A stretch of 64,000 bases of DNA from Arenibacter algicola (GTDB lineage Bacteria > Bacteroidota > Bacteroidia > Flavobacteriales > Flavobacteriaceae). Where the stretch lies: the NCBI RefSeq assembly GCF_018860365.1, contig NZ_JAHKPO010000016.1, positions 47,134 through 111,133 on the forward strand. The letters run 5' to 3'. Shown piece by piece: positions 61,257 through 64,000 of the stretch. Each line of letters starts with the position of its first letter. Within the stretch, counting starts at the first letter, position 1. Both the position numbers and the translations under genes were made by a program. The notes under the pieces are model-generated. The model was not told the DNA's origin. It did not search any database and worked only from the letters and a program-made list of their open reading frames with translations.

Positions 61257-64000
61257 ATGGAAAAAATTACTTTCTTTAATATTAAGGAAAAAGTAAGAGG
61301 CGCCTTAGGTTTAGCTTTGGCGATTTTGGCGTTGCTATTTACTTCTTCCTTTGACAATATTCCTTCATTTGTATCATTAGGCCAGGTTTATTTGGATTCC
61401 GATGGGGATGGGGTTTCGGATTCTTTGGATATTGATTCTGATGGTGACGGGATATTAGATTCAATTGAGGGCGATATCGATTCCGATGGAGATGGTATTG
61501 CGAATTATTTGGATGTGGATTCGGATAATGATGGAATTCTGGATAATATTGAGGCGCAGGCTTCTAGAAATTATATTTCCCCTTCTAAAGTGGATAGTGA
61601 TAAGAACGGACTGGATGACGCTTATGAGCTCACACCTGGTAATGGTGGTGGCCTTATTCCTGTAGATACCGATGGTGACGGTGTTCCAGATTATTTGGAT
61701 TTGGACTCTGATAATGATGGAATACTCGATAGTCTTGAATCCAGCGTTCTGAGTACCGATTTTGATTGTGAGACAGTACCAAATTTAAATTTCAGTAATG
61801 CCCCTACCTTGGAATCTGGGGATGCCCTATCTGAAGGTGCGGTATATAGATTTTCTAATATTACAGATGAACTGGATGCTCTGGTAACTATCGAGAGTGT
61901 GGTAAATGGCCGGATTAGCACTTTGGATCAAAATTCGGTCGACTCTGAATTTTTTAAACCCGAGATTGAGTTTACAACAACTGATGATGTAAGAAGGCCT
62001 TATGTGGATTTACGGATCTCCATGGTCAAAACAGGAACTAATGAAACTGCAGTACTTGATGAGCTTATCGCCAATTTTATCGACGTAGATGGTAATAGTC
62101 AATATCAGGAATTCAATAGGTTCGATACCCCGGTAAGTTATACCTATGACAATCCTACTGAGGTAGGAGTTAACTATACCGCTGGGGGATTGTTAATAAA
62201 TGGGGGTGTTAAGGAATATGACGGAATATCCAATACCCATCCTTCAGTTAATGTAGCGGTCGAATTTGTTAATATAAGTACTTTTGTCTTCCGGTTCGGG
62301 ATACAAGCGTCAACCAATGAGAACTTTACAACCAATGTTCCTAGGCAATCTGGAATTCAATTTTCTTGCCTGGATAACTTTGTTGATCCACAAACAATTA
62401 CCTTTAGTAAGGATATAGATTCTGATGGTGATAGTTACCCTGATAGGGTAGATATAGATTCCGACAATGACGGTATTCCTGATAATGTGGAGGCCCAAAC
62501 AACGGACGGATATATTCCACCAACCGGTTTGGATAGTGACAATGATGGTTTGGATAATGCCTATGATGGACCCGTTAACCAAGGCTTGATTCCTGTGAAT
62601 ACGGACGGTACTGATATGCCAGATTATTTGGACTTGGATACGGACAACGATTTGGTTCCTGATAATATAGAGGGGAATGACTTCAATTTTGATGGTACTC
62701 CTGATCAAATTTTTACAGGAACTGATAGTGATGGGGATGGCTTGGATGATGGTTATGAGGGAGAGGACATTAATGATGGCTTTGACGTAAATGATGAAAT
62801 TGATAATCCAGCTAGCGACCTTCCAAATACTGACGGCGTTGATGATGTAAATTATCGTGATATTGATGATGATGGAGATGGGGTAACTACGGTAAAGGAA
62901 AAAGAGGACGATACTAATCCACTTGATCCCTGCGATTATAATCCAGAGAGTGTGACCTTAACTCAAAATGGGGCCTATTTAACAGCCGATTGTGATGGTG
63001 ATGGGGTAACTAACGAGGACGAGAAAGAAGACGGTACAGATCCGTTGGATTCCTGCGATTTTGTTTTGGCCCACCAAACTGTAGCTCCTTCCATTACATG
63101 GAACGATACTGACTGTGATGGGGATGGGGTAACCAATGAGGATGAGAAAACTGATGGTACAGATCCTTTAGATCCATGTGATTACCTTCCCGAAAGTGTA
63201 ACCCTAACACCTAGTGTAGATTGGGAGGTTCTTGATTGTGACAATGACGGTAATCCAAATGGAACAGATCCTGATCCACTTGTTGCAACTGCGAGGGATG
63301 ACTCTGGGTCAACCCCTGCCTTGACAGAAGTGGCGATCAATATTTTGGAAAATGATGATTATTTGCCTAATAATCACCCTGACAATTTGGGTATTACGTC
63401 TTTATCCATGATTGGTGGCAGCGCCTTAGGAACTGTTCTTTTTGATGAAGAAACTGGTTTCTTGAACTATACTCCTGTTGAATCGGAATCCAATACAACT
63501 GTTACTATTATTTATCAGGTGTGTAACGTTATTCCTGATCCCAATGTTTGTGCATCGGCTACGGTAACTATTCAGGTAGGTCCCGATATGGACAATGTGA
63601 TCGATGCGGTGGACGACACTTATGGCGTGGAAACCGGTGTGAGTGGTGTAATCCCTGATAGCAACGTGCTCGGCAACGATACCATAAACGGTGAAGTGGT
63701 AGCCGCCACGGACGTAGTGCTTACTTCTACGCCAACGGACGAACTTACTATAAACGAGGATGGCAGTGTTAGCGTTGCCCCCGGTACTGCCGATGGCACC
63801 TACACTATAGAATATACGATCTGTGAAGTGGCCAATACGGACAATTGTGATACAGGTACCGTAACTATTCAGGTAGGCCCCGATATGGACAATGTAATCG
63901 ATGCGGTGGACGACACTTATGGCGTAGAAACCGGTGTGAGTGGTGTTATACCAGGTAGCAACGTGCTCGGCAACGATACAATAAACGGTGAAGTGGTAGC
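61257..64000 (+). CDS. large surface protein with Ca-binding repeats, 3' end beyond window
   Basis: The frame is open from the ATG at 61257 to the right edge (914 codons). A hydrophobic segment at about 17-30 follows a basic start and serves as signal sequence. Residues about 47-165 and 380-560 are acidic calcium-binding repeats of the thrombospondin type-3 kind ([22 protein letters not shown]). Between them is a beta-rich domain of about 200 residues. Further Cys-bearing [11 protein letters not shown] repeats follow (about 570-665). From about 776 a 99-residue Ig-like repeat begins ([19 protein letters not shown]), and a second copy starts at 63879. This is the layout of a secreted adhesin or matrix protein; a C-terminal type IX sorting domain is expected outside the window. 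Confidence 0.88.
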   Translation, partial: MEKITFFNIKEKVRGALGLALAILALLFTSSFDNIPSFVSLGQVYLDSDGDGVSDSLDIDSDGDGILDSIEGDIDSDGDGIANYLDVDSDNDGILDNIEAQASRNYISPSKVDSDKNGLDDAYELTPGNGGGLIPVDTDGDGVPDYLDLDSDNDGILDSLESSVLSTDFDCETVPNLNFSNAPTLESGDALSEGAVYRFSNITDELDALVTIESVVNGRISTLDQNSVDSEFFKPEIEFTTTDDVRRPYVDLRISMVKTGTNETAVLDELIANFIDVDGNSQYQEFNRFDTPVSYTYDNPTEVGVNYTAGGLLINGGVKEYDGISNTHPSVNVAVEFVNISTFVFRFGIQASTNENFTTNVPRQSGIQFSCLDNFVDPQTITFSKDIDSDGDSYPDRVDIDSDNDGIPDNVEAQTTDGYIPPTGLDSDNDGLDNAYDGPVNQGLIPVNTDGTDMPDYLDLDTDNDLVPDNIEGNDFNFDGTPDQIFTGTDSDGDGLDDGYEGEDINDGFDVNDEIDNPASDLPNTDGVDDVNYRDIDDDGDGVTTVKEKEDDTNPLDPCDYNPESVTLTQNGAYLTADCDGDGVTNEDEKEDGTDPLDSCDFVLAHQTVAPSITWNDTDCDGDGVTNEDEKTDGTDPLDPCDYLPESVTLTPSVDWEVLDCDNDGNPNGTDPDPLVATARDDSGSTPALTEVAINILENDDYLPNNHPDNLGITSLSMIGGSALGTVLFDEETGFLNYTPVESESNTTVTIIYQVCNVIPDPNVCASATVTIQVGPDMDNVIDAVDDTYGVETGVSGVIPDSNVLGNDTINGEVVAATDVVLTSTPTDELTINEDGSVSVAPGTADGTYTIEYTICEVANTDNCDTGTVTIQVGPDMDNVIDAVDDTYGVETGVSGVIPGSNVLGNDTINGEVV
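63582..64000 (+). repeat. 297-bp tandem repeat units at the right edge
   Basis: Unit 1 begins at 63582 and unit 2 at 63879, an exact 297-bp (99-codon) period. The visible ~120 bases of unit 2 differ from unit 1 at few positions. The DNA here is richer in G+C than the start of the gene (GGACGAC, CTCGGCAACG), suggesting recent amplification. Confidence 0.9.

Noticed and set aside
62310..62708. 132-codon minus-strand frame and the plus-strand frame 61465-61665 in the surface-protein gene
   Set aside because: Both are products of the GAT/GGT repeat codons read in other frames (Ile/Arg or Met/Ile-rich low complexity).

Overview
The window looks like a chromosomal segment of a low-GC Bacteroidota bacterium, most probably of the family Flavobacteriaceae. 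The evidence is the gene set (ribosomal protein bTHX, DUF2851, DUF3467, a PASTA protein next to ddl, LUD-ftsH-rsfS, a Ca-binding-repeat surface protein), the near absence of strong Shine-Dalgarno sites, and many promoters of the Bacteroidota type (TTTG, about 19 bases, TAnnTTTG). The genus cannot be fixed from what is visible. No prophage, complete insertion sequence, CRISPR array or plasmid gene is present.

Layout. 0-4 kb: a secreted unknown, a zinc-ribbon/SDR fusion and a sterol-desaturase-type hydroxylase. 4-9 kb (minus): rsfS-ftsH-LUD-cdsA-psd-ACBP, linking membrane quality control to phospholipid synthesis. 9-20 kb: housekeeping genes (birA, pyrE, Nudix, M14 peptidase, a PAS histidine kinase with a response regulator, coaD, ddl, PASTA protein, rluD-type, yaaA) and a small minus-strand gene for ribosomal protein bTHX. 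20-25 kb: pyruvate carboxylase and a uracil-DNA-glycosylase-like protein. 25.6-26.75 kb: an accessory island with five copies of a 20-bp palindrome, a 97-bp direct repeat and a small GIY-YIG nuclease gene. 26.7-33.9 kb (minus): a complete trp operon, trpE-G-D-C-F-B-A plus a small membrane protein, preceded by a full attenuator with promoter, a leader peptide containing three consecutive Trp codons, antiterminator and terminator.

34-36 kb: a marR-nitroreductase-yceI operon with a palindromic operator over the marR promoter. 36-43 kb: rhodanese, DUF2851, PspC-like, K+ channel, an unusual alanine/glycine symporter carrying extra domains, a helix-hairpin-helix protein and an acyl-CoA dehydrogenase. 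43-59 kb: the translation/transcription block rpsU, xerC, hpf, tRNA-Thr/Tyr/Gly/Thr, tuf, tRNA-Trp, secE, nusG, rplK-A-J-L, rpoB, rpoC, DUF3467, with prfC convergent. 61.2 kb to the right edge: the 5' part of a very large surface protein with Ca-binding DSDGDG repeats followed by 99-residue tandem repeats; it continues beyond the window.

Most of the window is conserved core genome. The most notable items are the fully readable trp attenuator, the palindrome/GIY-YIG island, the symporter with an inserted lipoyl-like domain, the SDR protein lacking the catalytic tyrosine motif, several genes whose promoter box lies only 4-7 bases from the start codon, and a duplicated tRNA-Thr 3' end.
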